DNA of 64,000 bases from Coriobacteriaceae bacterium AF08-21. Lineage in GTDB: Bacteria; Actinomycetota; Coriobacteriia; Coriobacteriales; Coriobacteriaceae. Below, one piece after another: positions 54,386 through 62,470 of the stretch. Both the position numbers and the translations under genes were made by a program. The stretch spans positions 54,236-118,235 of the forward strand of contig JAQCQR010000008.1 of NCBI GenBank assembly GCA_027687465.1, in the 5' to 3' direction. Each line of letters opens with the position of its first letter. Positions within the stretch are counted from its first letter, which is position 1. The notes under the pieces were generated by a model that ran no database searches, had not been told where the DNA came from, and saw only the letters and a program-made list of their open reading frames with translations.

Positions 54386-54976
54386 ATGTCTGAACAGTCG
54401 CAGCATATCCATTTTGAGAACACGAATAGGTGGAGCACCAAACAGCTCGTTACCATGGCGCTGATGTGCGCCTTGGGCGCCCTGTTTATGTATGTGCAGC
54501 TGCCCATTCTTCCCTCGGCGCCGTTTTTGACGTATGACCCGTCGCTGGTGCCGGCGATGGTGTGCGGGTTTGCGTATGGTCCTGGTGCCGGCACTGCTGT
54601 TGCCGCCATGGCGATCGTTATCCATGCGCTCACCACGGGTGACTGGGTCGGCGCGCTTATGAACCTGGTTGCCACGCTGGGCTACATTCTGCCCGCGGCT
54701 ATCGTCTACCAGAAGATGCATACCTATAAGGGTGCCGTGATTGGCCTGGTGCTCGGCGTCATTGCCGCTACGGCGTTGTCTATGGTCGCAAACCTTACCA
54801 TTGGCGTATGGTTCTGGTATGGCTCGGTCGATGTGATCGCCCCGCTTATGATTCCTGCCGTGCTGCCGTTCAACCTTATCAAGACCGTCCTTAACTCGGT
54901 ATTGACACTTGCGGTGTACAAGGCGGTCTCCAACCTCATCACGCCTAAAAAGGACCAGGTCAAAGGCCGCGCATGA
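54386..54976 (+). CDS. ribU: riboflavin ECF transporter S component
   Basis: A 196-residue membrane protein with about six segments that captures riboflavin for the energy-coupling factor module encoded next. The FMN riboswitch directly upstream and the ecfA/ecfT genes behind it identify the substrate. ATG 54386 is taken as the start (MSEQSQHIHF). Its stop overlaps the ATPase start by 4 bases (ATGA). Confidence 0.93.
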   Translation: MSEQSQHIHFENTNRWSTKQLVTMALMCALGALFMYVQLPILPSAPFLTYDPSLVPAMVCGFAYGPGAGTAVAAMAIVIHALTTGDWVGALMNLVATLGYILPAAIVYQKMHTYKGAVIGLVLGVIAATALSMVANLTIGVWFWYGSVDVIAPLMIPAVLPFNLIKTVLNSVLTLAVYKAVSNLITPKKDQVKGRA

Positions 54977-56877
54977 TTGAGTGTCGGGGCGTTTCCTTTA
55001 GCTATGACGGTGCCGTACCGGCACTCGACGGCGTCGATCTGAACATCGAGGACGGGGAGTTTTTCTGCATCCTCGGTGGCAATGGGTCGGGTAAGTCGAC
55101 GTTTGCCAAGCATCTGAATGCACTGTTGCAGCCCGATGCGGGCACGGTACGCATCAACGGCATGGATGCGTCCGATCCCGAGCTGGTCTACGACATTCGT
55201 TCGACCGTGGGCATGGTATTCCAAAATCCCGATGACCAGCTGGTGGCAACGCTTGTCGAAGATGACGTTGCGTTTGGTCCCGAAAACCTTGGCGTGCCAT
55301 CGGCACAAATTGCGCAGCGTGTACGCGAGGCGCTGAAGGGCGTGGGCCTGGTGGGCTTTGAGTGCCACGAGACCCACGCGCTTTCGGGCGGTCAAAAGCA
55401 GCGCGCGGCGCTTGCCGGTGTGCTCGCCATGGAACCGCGCGTGCTCATTTTGGACGAGGCGTCCTCGATGCTCGATCCGCGTGGACGCAAGGGCCTCATG
55501 AAGGCTTGCCACGCGTTGCACGATCGCGGCATGACCATCGTGATGATTACGCACTTTATGGAAGAGGCCGCCGAGGCCGATCGTGTCGCGGTATTTCGGG
55601 CGGGGCGCGTTGCCATGCTCGGTACGCCCGAGGAGATTCTGACGCGGGCAGATGGGCTCGTGGAGCTCAACCTGGATATGCCGGCGTCGTGCTGCTTGGG
55701 CATGGCACTTCGTGCGAAGGGCGTGCCCGTTCATGCGCAGGTGCGCGAGGCGGATATGGTCGCCGAGATTGCGCAGGTATATGCCGACCGGAGTGGGGAA
55801 GACACCGCAGGGCGGCCTTCTGCATCCGATTCTCGTGTGCTCGACAACGTCTCCTCTGCAACCGACGGGACAGCCGTGTCGGAGCCCGTCATCGAGATTT
55901 CGCACCTCTCGCATAGTTACTCGCTGAGTGCCCGCGAGCGCCGTCGATGGCGCAAGCGCTCGGCCACTGCGGGCAAATCGAATAAACAGGCTCTCTGGGG
56001 AAACGACCCCAGCAGCCCGTGGGCGCTGTGCGATGTATCGCTGACGGTGCATCGCGGCGAGTTCCTGGGCTTGGCAGGTCATACCGGTTCGGGTAAGTCG
56101 ACGCTGGTCCAGCATCTCAACGGTTTGATTCGCCCCCAGGAGGGATTCGTTCGCGCGCTGGGGCTCGATCTGTCAAACAAGAAAGACGCCGCCGCGGTTA
56201 AGGCCAAGGTCGGCGTGGTGTTTCAATATCCCGAGCGTCAGCTGTTTGCCGAAACCGTGACGCAGGACGTGGCGTTTGGCCCGCACAACCTTGGCTTGCC
56301 GCAAGATGAAGTCGACCGTCGCGTCGAGTCGTCGCTCTCGCGCGTGGGCCTCGACCTTTCCACGGTCGGCGACAAGAGTCCCTTTGAGCTTTCGGGCGGT
56401 CAGCAACGGCGCGTGGCATTCGCCGGTGTGCTCGCCATGGAGCCCGAAGTCCTGGTGCTCGATGAACCCATGGCGGGGCTCGATCCGGCTGCGCGCAGGG
56501 ATTTCCTTGAGCTTATCGATCGACTTCACCGCGATGGCCTGACCGTTGTCATGGTTTCGCATAGTATGGATGACCTGGCCAACTGCTGCGACCGCATCGT
56601 CGTGATGAACGAAGGCGCGGTGTTTGCCGAGGGAACCCCCGCGCAGGTGTTTGCACATGCCGATGAGCTCAAGTCGATCGGCTTGGGCGTTCCCGCCGCC
56701 CAGCGCATGGCGTTGGCGCTCGCGGAAGCGGGCGTGCCGCTGCGTTGCGGCGGGCTCTATACGGTTGAGTCGCTGGCCGACGAGCTGGCAGATTTGCTGA
56801 TCGGTCGCTCAGACGGTCCTTCTAACGTCGCGGACATTGCTAAATCCAAGACGGTCGCGCGAGAGGAGGGCTGCTAA
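54973..56877 (+). CDS. fused ECF transporter ATPase (EcfA1-EcfA2 type)
   Basis: A 634-residue protein with two complete ABC domains. First: Walker A GGNGSGKST (about residues 36-44), LSGGQKQRAALAGVLA, LILDEASSMLDP. Second: Walker A GHTGSGKST (about 371), LSGGQQRRVAFAGVLA, LVLDEPMAGLDP. A variable linker of about 60 residues joins them. It powers EcfT and RibU. Fusion of both ATPases is known in Actinobacteria. The second domain's linker carries a basic RRRWRKR stretch. Translationally coupled on both sides. Confidence 0.93.
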   Translation: MIECRGVSFSYDGAVPALDGVDLNIEDGEFFCILGGNGSGKSTFAKHLNALLQPDAGTVRINGMDASDPELVYDIRSTVGMVFQNPDDQLVATLVEDDVAFGPENLGVPSAQIAQRVREALKGVGLVGFECHETHALSGGQKQRAALAGVLAMEPRVLILDEASSMLDPRGRKGLMKACHALHDRGMTIVMITHFMEEAAEADRVAVFRAGRVAMLGTPEEILTRADGLVELNLDMPASCCLGMALRAKGVPVHAQVREADMVAEIAQVYADRSGEDTAGRPSASDSRVLDNVSSATDGTAVSEPVIEISHLSHSYSLSARERRRWRKRSATAGKSNKQALWGNDPSSPWALCDVSLTVHRGEFLGLAGHTGSGKSTLVQHLNGLIRPQEGFVRALGLDLSNKKDAAAVKAKVGVVFQYPERQLFAETVTQDVAFGPHNLGLPQDEVDRRVESSLSRVGLDLSTVGDKSPFELSGGQQRRVAFAGVLAMEPEVLVLDEPMAGLDPAARRDFLELIDRLHRDGLTVVMVSHSMDDLANCCDRIVVMNEGAVFAEGTPAQVFAHADELKSIGLGVPAAQRMALALAEAGVPLRCGGLYTVESLADELADLLIGRSDGPSNVADIAKSKTVAREEGC

Positions 56878-57677
56878 TGGAGGCGTTTTCGTTTGGCAGC
56901 TACTATCCCGGCGATAGTGCAATCCACCGCCTGGACCCGCGAACCAAGTTGCTCTTGGGCTTTGTGTTTCTGATCACGACGCTCACGGTCAGTGGCTTCC
57001 GCGGACTGGCCCCTGTCGCAATTTTCGTCGTGCTGATCTATGCCGTGTCCCGGGTGCCGGCTCGTCGCGTTCTGTCGTCGATGGCGCCGCTGCTGGCAAT
57101 CGTCGTCGTGGTCGCGGTGCTCAACTTGTTTACCGATCAGAGTGGGCGCATCCTGTGGCAGCTCGGCTTTCTGCAGATAAGCGAGGGCTCACTGCGTTCT
57201 GCCGCCTTTATGGCGTGCCGCCTGACGTTGATGATGGCCGGTATGAGCGCTATTACGCTCACCACACCGACGCTCGACCTCACCGCGGGTTTTGAGCGCC
57301 TGCTCGCACCGTTTGCGCGTGTGGGACTTCCTGCGCACGAGCTCGGCATGATCATGGGCATCGCGCTGCGCTTTATGCCGCAGTTTGCCACCGAGATGAA
57401 GCAGACGGCCGATGCGCAGGCAAGCCGCGGTGCACGCGTGACGGGCGGTCCGCTCGGCGGCGTGCGTATGCTCGGCAGTGTGGCTATTCCACTGTTCACG
57501 GGCGTGTTCCGTCATGCCGAGACGTTGTCTGCCGCCATGGATGCCCGTTGCTATCATGGCGAGCAGGGCCGCACACGTCTGCATACGCTTGCATTTGGCC
57601 GCGGCGATGCGTTGGCGGCGGTGGTGACGGCGTTGCTGCTCATCTGCGTCATCGTCATCAATCTTCAACTTGTTTAG
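56877..57677 (+). CDS. ecfT: ECF transporter transmembrane protein EcfT
   Basis: A 266-residue membrane scaffold with five or six segments that couples the ATPases to the S component. Start overlaps the ATPase stop by one base (TAATG). The coupling motifs are visible: ARG-type signatures QASRGARVTGG and MDARCYHG near the C-terminus. With ribU upstream this forms a dedicated riboflavin importer, though an ECF module can serve other S components too. Confidence 0.92.
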   Translation: MEAFSFGSYYPGDSAIHRLDPRTKLLLGFVFLITTLTVSGFRGLAPVAIFVVLIYAVSRVPARRVLSSMAPLLAIVVVVAVLNLFTDQSGRILWQLGFLQISEGSLRSAAFMACRLTLMMAGMSAITLTTPTLDLTAGFERLLAPFARVGLPAHELGMIMGIALRFMPQFATEMKQTADAQASRGARVTGGPLGGVRMLGSVAIPLFTGVFRHAETLSAAMDARCYHGEQGRTRLHTLAFGRGDALAAVVTALLLICVIVINLQLV

Positions 57678-57707
57678 GCGCGATTCGAGCGCACGAAAGG
57701 GGTCCCT

Positions 57708-58154
57708 ATGACCGACAACGACCGCACGGCTCAGCTTGAGCGCGCCTGTTCGTATCTCAGACGCATTCCGGCGTGGTATCTAGCCACGACCGATGTGGCC
57801 GACGGGCATCAGCCCCGCGTGAGGCCGTTTTCGTTTGCCATGGTCGATGACGGCAAGCTGTGGTTTTGCACCTCGCGCGATAAGGACGTGTGGACCGAGC
57901 TCAGCGCGAACCCCAAGTTTGAGGTTTCGGGTTGGAAACCGGGGGAGTGTTGGATTGTGCTGACTGGCGAGGCCGCACTTGAGGACGACGCAGTTGCGAG
58001 CGACAAGGTGCGTCAAGCGGGTTTTAAGCACATGGTGGGCATCGGCGAGGAACACGAGAGTGCCAACGACGGCCGCCTTGCTTTCTTTTCGGTCCGCAAC
58101 ATTGCCGCGCGCTTCTGTGATATCGACGGCAGCGAGGAGCGCCTGGAGCTCTAG
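57708..58154 (+). CDS. pyridoxamine 5'-phosphate oxidase-family protein (PPOX) 1
   Basis: A 148-residue split-barrel flavin-binding-fold protein: IPAWYLATTDVADGHQPRVRPFSFAM and FCTSRDKDVWTELSANPKFEVSG are typical. It is too short for PdxH and lacks its C-terminal PLP residues, so it is probably an FMN- or F420-type reductase or an uncharacterised flavoprotein. 30 bases after ecfT, so likely co-expressed with flavin uptake. Paralogous to the next gene. Confidence 0.85.
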   Translation: MTDNDRTAQLERACSYLRRIPAWYLATTDVADGHQPRVRPFSFAMVDDGKLWFCTSRDKDVWTELSANPKFEVSGWKPGECWIVLTGEAALEDDAVASDKVRQAGFKHMVGIGEEHESANDGRLAFFSVRNIAARFCDIDGSEERLEL

Positions 58155-58198
58155 CTCACACCAACCAGGCTCTCAAACTGGCTAGTACAGGAGGAAAC

Positions 58199-58609
58199 GT
58201 GGACGGATTGAATACGGTTTTGGAGTATCTGACGTCGGTGCCGGCGTGGTACTTGGCGACGAGCGTGGACGGGCAGCCACATGTACGTCCATTTTCGTTT
58301 GCTCAGATCCAGGATGGCAAGCTGTGGTTTGTAACAGCGCGCACCAAAGATGTGTGGCAAGAGCTGCTGCAAAACCAGCGCTTTGAGGCCACGAGTTGGT
58401 GGCCGGGCCATGGCTGGCTCATCTTGCGCGGGCGTGCCGGCTTGGATGACCGGGCTTTAGGCGAAATGCGCGAAGCCGGGTGGAAGCATCTAGAGCACCT
58501 GGGCGAGCACTATGAGGGGCCTAACGACCCCACGCTCGTCTTCTTTAGCGTCGAGGATCCCGAGGCTTTTATCTGCAATCACGACGAATGGGTGCCGGTC
58601 GAGCTCTAG
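58199..58609 (+). CDS. pyridoxamine 5'-phosphate oxidase-family protein (PPOX) 2
   Basis: A 136-residue split-barrel protein, start GTG 58199 with AGGAGG 5 bases upstream. Shares VPAWYLAT...PHVRPFSFAQ and FVTARTKDVWQELLQNQRFEA with PPOX 1, so the two arose by tandem duplication. Same uncertainty about cofactor and substrate. Last gene before a strong hairpin. Confidence 0.85.
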   Translation: MDGLNTVLEYLTSVPAWYLATSVDGQPHVRPFSFAQIQDGKLWFVTARTKDVWQELLQNQRFEATSWWPGHGWLILRGRAGLDDRALGEMREAGWKHLEHLGEHYEGPNDPTLVFFSVEDPEAFICNHDEWVPVEL

Positions 58610-58646
58610 CCAGCTGGCTCATCCTAACAACTTGGTTTTCGCATGG

Positions 58647-58700
58647 GCGGGCCCCGTATTGCCCGGCGCCGTTAGGAGCGCCGGTCAATACGGGGCCCGC
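58647..58700. terminator. long GC-rich terminator hairpin
   Basis: GCGGGCCCCGTATTG (58647-58661) / complement (58686-58700), with an inner CGGCGC/GCGCCG stem. Ends the riboflavin operon; the T tract is weak, so it may also be an intergenic palindrome. Confidence 0.7.
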
Positions 58701-58743
58701 TCCATTTGTCAATTCCTTCAAGCGAATGTGTCGGGAATGTTTC

Positions 58744-58761
58744 AATGCATGAATATGCAAG
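58744..58761. promoter_or_regulatory. candidate ARG box (ArgR site)
   Basis: ATGCATGAATATGCAA (58745-58760) fits the ArgR consensus (TGMAT-type half-sites in a dyad) and lies about 105 bases before argC. A second weaker TCATGCATC at 58774-58782 could complete a pair. No argR gene is in the window. Confidence 0.55.
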
Positions 58762-58866
58762 CCATTTACGTAGTCATGCATCTTTTGGTGCTAAAGTTTC
58801 AACCCACTTCATAACGACCGCTGCGAAATGCGCATCGGTGCATAAATCGCAGACAAGGAGTCTGAT

Positions 58867-59937
58867 ATGTCTTTGAAGGTTGGAATCGTCGGCGCGGCTG
58901 GATATGCCGGAGCCGAGCTCATTCGCCTCGTCCTCGGTCATCCCGAGTTTGAACTTGCTGCCATTACGTCCAACGCCGATGCCGGCCAGCCGTTGTCTGC
59001 GGTGTACCCGAGCTTCACCGGCGTAAGCGATCTTGTCTTTACGACGCATGATGCCCCCGAGCTCAAGAACTGCGACGCGGTCTTTTTGGCCGTGCCGCAC
59101 ACGGCTGCCATGGCACAGGTGCCCGCGCTGCTTGCATCGGGCGTCTCCTGCTTTGATCTTTCGGCCGATTACCGTCTGAGCGACCCGTCCGTCTTTGAGG
59201 CATGGTATGCCGCCGAGCACACGAGCCCCGAGCTGCTCAAGACACGTGCCTTCGGCCTGCCCGAGCTGTTCTGTCAGGACTTGGAGACCGCTGCTTCCAG
59301 CCATGCCGCCGGAAAGCCCGTGTTGGTCGCCTGCGCCGGCTGCTATCCCACCGCAACGAGCCTTGCTGCTGCTCCTGCCGTGCGTGCGGGCTGGGTGGCA
59401 GAGAACGGTCCCGTAATCGTCGATGCCATCAGTGGCGTGACGGGTGCCGGTAAGTCCTGTAACGCCCGCACCCATTTTTGTAGCGCAGACGAGAACCTGG
59501 AGGCCTATGGCGTAGGCAAACATCGCCATACGCCCGAGATCGAGCAGATCCTGGGCCTGACCGATCGCGTCGTCTTTACCCCGCACTTGGCACCGCTCAA
59601 GCGCGGACTGCTTTCCACGGTGACGATGCCGCTCGCGCCGCAGGCTCTCGACACGTTGACCCTTGAGGACGTCGTCGACCATTACAAGATGTTCTACGCC
59701 GGTCGCACCTTTGTGCGCGTGCTCGATGCCGGCCAGCAGCCCAAGACGGCTTCGGTCGTCGGCACCAACGCCGCCCAGATCGGCCTCGCGCTCAACAAGT
59801 GCGCGGGCGTGCTGGTGGCGACGGGCGCCATCGACAATCTGTGCAAGGGTGCAGCAGGCCAGGCGGTCCAGTGCGCCAACATCGTCTTTGGTTTTGACGA
59901 GCGACGAGGCTTGCCCACAGCGGCGTGCCCGGTGTAG
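58867..59937 (+). CDS. argC: N-acetyl-gamma-glutamyl-phosphate reductase
   Basis: NADPH-dependent third step of arginine synthesis. 356 residues; Rossmann motif GAAGYAGAELIRL at the N-terminus and the nucleophile Cys in CAGCYPTA. The C-terminal segment GAAGQAVQCANIVFG is typical. First gene of the arg operon; a terminator-like structure follows. Confidence 0.96.
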   Translation: MSLKVGIVGAAGYAGAELIRLVLGHPEFELAAITSNADAGQPLSAVYPSFTGVSDLVFTTHDAPELKNCDAVFLAVPHTAAMAQVPALLASGVSCFDLSADYRLSDPSVFEAWYAAEHTSPELLKTRAFGLPELFCQDLETAASSHAAGKPVLVACAGCYPTATSLAAAPAVRAGWVAENGPVIVDAISGVTGAGKSCNARTHFCSADENLEAYGVGKHRHTPEIEQILGLTDRVVFTPHLAPLKRGLLSTVTMPLAPQALDTLTLEDVVDHYKMFYAGRTFVRVLDAGQQPKTASVVGTNAAQIGLALNKCAGVLVATGAIDNLCKGAAGQAVQCANIVFGFDERRGLPTAACPV

Positions 59938-59966
59938 CACATTCGATTGTTAGCGATTTGGTAGTC

Positions 59967-60045
59967 GGGCATCGAGTGGGGCGCCACTCTTAAGCTGGCC
60001 TCATGATTGTGGCTGGCATGGCGCACCAACCGATGCCCTTTTTTT
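59967..60045 (+). terminator. terminator or attenuator between argC and argJ
   Basis: GGGCATCG (59967-59974) pairs with CGATGCCC (60031-60038), followed by seven Ts. Inside, GGGGCGCC (59978-59985) and GGCGCACC (60020-60027) can pair further. The large enclosed loop is unusual for a plain terminator. Since argJ and argB follow without another obvious promoter, it may attenuate rather than end transcription. Confidence 0.65.
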
Positions 60046-60071
60046 GTTTGACATAAGGAGTCATAAAGACG

Positions 60072-61340
60072 ATGAATACAGAGCAGTTCGATATCAAGAT
60101 TCGTGCCGTAGAGGGCGGCGTAACGGCGGCAGCCGGCTTTAAGGCGGCGGGCATCCATGCCGGATTCCGCAAGAATCCCGAGCGCCTGGATTACGCGCTC
60201 GTCGTGCCTGATAAACCCTGTCCCGGGGCCGGCGTGTTTACGACTAACCGCTTTTGTGCGGCGCCCGTGCAGGTGAGCCGTGCCAACCTGGGCGGCGCCG
60301 ACAAGGGCTACGGAACCATCGCCGGCGTTTCGGTCAACTCTGGCAATGCCAACGCCGCCACGGGTGAGACCGGCCTTGCATGCGCGCACGAGACGTGCAG
60401 CATCGCATCGCAGGTCATCGGCTGCGAGCCCCAGCAGATTCTGGTCGCCTCCACGGGCGTAATTGGCCAGATTCTGCCGATCGACACGTTTGAGACTGCC
60501 GTTCCTGCCGCCTACGAGGCGCTTTCCGCCCACGGTGGCGCCGATGCCGCCCGCGCTATCATGACGACCGACACGCACTCCAAGGAGTATGCCGTGTGTT
60601 ATCGCAGCGAGGCCGTGGGGCACGCAGGCAATGCCTATACGGTGGGCGGTATGTGCAAAGGTTCGGGCATGATCATGCCCAATATGGCCACCATGATCGC
60701 AGTCATCACCACCGATGCCCCTGTCGAGCCTGCGGCGCTCCACGCCCTGTTGCTCTCCACCGTCAAGCAAACCTTTAACAAGGTAACGGTCGATTCCGAC
60801 ACCTCGACTAACGACACCTGCATCATGCTTGCATCCGGCGCCGCTGCCGCGGATGCCGAGCCTATTGTCGAGGGCTCTGACGCCTTCGACGAGCTGGCCT
60901 TTGCCGTGCATGAGGTGTGCGAGAGCCTGGCGCGCAACATCGCCGCAGATGGCGAGGGCGCGTCCAAGCTCGTGACGGTTAACGTCACCGGCGCCGTGAA
61001 CGACGAGGAGGCTGATATCGCCGCTCGTGCTGTCGCCAACTCGCCGCTCGTCAAGACCTGCATCGCCGGCCACGACTGCAACTGGGGCCGCGTTGCCATG
61101 GCGCTCGGCAAGTGCGGCGTGCAGTTTAACCAAGAAGATGTGTCCATCGACATGATGGGTATGCCCGTCTGCCGTGATGGCCTGACCGTTCCCTTTGACG
61201 AGGACGAGGCGCTGCGTCGCTTTGAGGCGCCCGAGATCGTGATCTCGGCAGACCTGGGCGCAGGGGACACGGCGACCACCGTGTGGACCTGCGACCTCAC
61301 GCACGAGTACATCTCCATTAACGGCGACTACCGTTCCTAG
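60072..61340 (+). CDS. argJ: bifunctional ornithine acetyltransferase / N-acetylglutamate synthase
   Basis: Recycles the acetyl group from acetylornithine to glutamate. 422 residues; the self-cleavage site lies in CKGSGMIMPNMATM, where the Thr after Ala becomes the nucleophile of the beta chain. Presence of argJ together with argC, B and D means the cyclic acetyl pathway. Whether it also makes acetylglutamate from acetyl-CoA is not visible. Confidence 0.96.
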   Translation: MNTEQFDIKIRAVEGGVTAAAGFKAAGIHAGFRKNPERLDYALVVPDKPCPGAGVFTTNRFCAAPVQVSRANLGGADKGYGTIAGVSVNSGNANAATGETGLACAHETCSIASQVIGCEPQQILVASTGVIGQILPIDTFETAVPAAYEALSAHGGADAARAIMTTDTHSKEYAVCYRSEAVGHAGNAYTVGGMCKGSGMIMPNMATMIAVITTDAPVEPAALHALLLSTVKQTFNKVTVDSDTSTNDTCIMLASGAAAADAEPIVEGSDAFDELAFAVHEVCESLARNIAADGEGASKLVTVNVTGAVNDEEADIAARAVANSPLVKTCIAGHDCNWGRVAMALGKCGVQFNQEDVSIDMMGMPVCRDGLTVPFDEDEALRRFEAPEIVISADLGAGDTATTVWTCDLTHEYISINGDYRS

Positions 61341-61421
61341 ACTCCCGATGTGCCGCGCGTCCCGCTGCGATCGCGGGCAACGAGGTACGGCGCGATAGCT
61401 ACACGAAAGACGAGGCAGACT

Positions 61422-62402
61422 ATGAAGTTCGCACACGATTGTCGCTCGAGCGAATCCAACGAAGTTACCGCGCAGCTGCTGTTCGAGGCGCTGCCGTGGA
61501 TTAAAAACCTGACCGGCAAGACGGTCGTTATCAAATATGGCGGAGCCGCCATGGTTGACGAGCAGCTGCGCCGCGACGTGATGAGCGACATCGTCCTGCT
61601 CAAGATTATCGGCATGCGCCCTGTTATCGTACACGGTGGCGGCAGGGCCATCAACGAGGCGCTGAGCCATTACGATATTCCCGTCGAGTTTAAGAACGGG
61701 CAGCGCGTGACCACGCCGGCGACTATGGATATCGTGCGCGAGGTGCTGGGCGGCAAGGTCAACCAGGAGCTGGTTGCTGCCATCAACCAGCACGGCAACC
61801 TGGCTGTGGGCGTGTCGGGCAGCGATGCCGGCACGCTTATCGCCGAGCCACTCGACCCAGAGCTCGGCCGCGTAGGCAAGGTCACGCACGTCAACACCGA
61901 CTATATCGAGCGCTTGCTCGATAGCGAGTACATCCCCGTTATCGCCACGGTCGCGGCGGGGGAGGACGGCGGCTTCTTCAACATCAATGCCGATACCGCC
62001 GCCGGCGCCGTTGCGGCGGCGCTCAACGCGCATAAGGCAATCTTCCTTACCGACGTCGATGGCCTGTATAAGGACTTTAGCGACAAGGATTCGCTTATCT
62101 CCAACCTGACGCTCGACGAGGTCAATGAGATGCTCTACGGCGGAGAAGTCGACAAGGGCATGATTCCCAAGCTGCGCGCCGCCGTCGATGCGCTTACCGC
62201 CGGCGTGTTCCGCGCGCACATCATCAACGGCACCACGCCGCACTCGCTGCTGCTGGAGCTGCTGACCGATGCTGGCGTCGGTACCGTGATTCATTCCACC
62301 GAGACGGCCTACGAGTTCGATACGCATCCGCACCCGCTTTCGACGTTTGCGGCGCGCCTGACCGAGAACCTCGACGAGGTCGAGAAGCTTCCGGCAGTCT
62401 AG
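61422..62402 (+). CDS. argB: N-acetylglutamate kinase
   Basis: Phosphorylates N-acetylglutamate, second step of arginine synthesis. 326 residues; amino-acid-kinase fold with VVIKYGGAAM and HGGGRAIN near the N-terminus. ATG 61422, preceded by GAGG, fits the family better than the earlier ATG at 61350. Slightly longer than usual, with a C-terminal extension of about 20 residues. Arginine feedback sensitivity is possible but not read from sequence. Confidence 0.95.
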   Translation: MKFAHDCRSSESNEVTAQLLFEALPWIKNLTGKTVVIKYGGAAMVDEQLRRDVMSDIVLLKIIGMRPVIVHGGGRAINEALSHYDIPVEFKNGQRVTTPATMDIVREVLGGKVNQELVAAINQHGNLAVGVSGSDAGTLIAEPLDPELGRVGKVTHVNTDYIERLLDSEYIPVIATVAAGEDGGFFNINADTAAGAVAAALNAHKAIFLTDVDGLYKDFSDKDSLISNLTLDEVNEMLYGGEVDKGMIPKLRAAVDALTAGVFRAHIINGTTPHSLLLELLTDAGVGTVIHSTETAYEFDTHPHPLSTFAARLTENLDEVEKLPAV

Positions 62403-62470
62403 TCGGTTCGAAATCGCTACGCCATTACGCCCACAGTCCGCGCTTCCCGGCGCCTAACGAAAGGTATCCC

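Noticed and set aside
59938-60071. Riboswitch between argC and argJ
   Set aside because: The structure is terminator-like, but no known amino-acid riboswitch consensus can be recognised.
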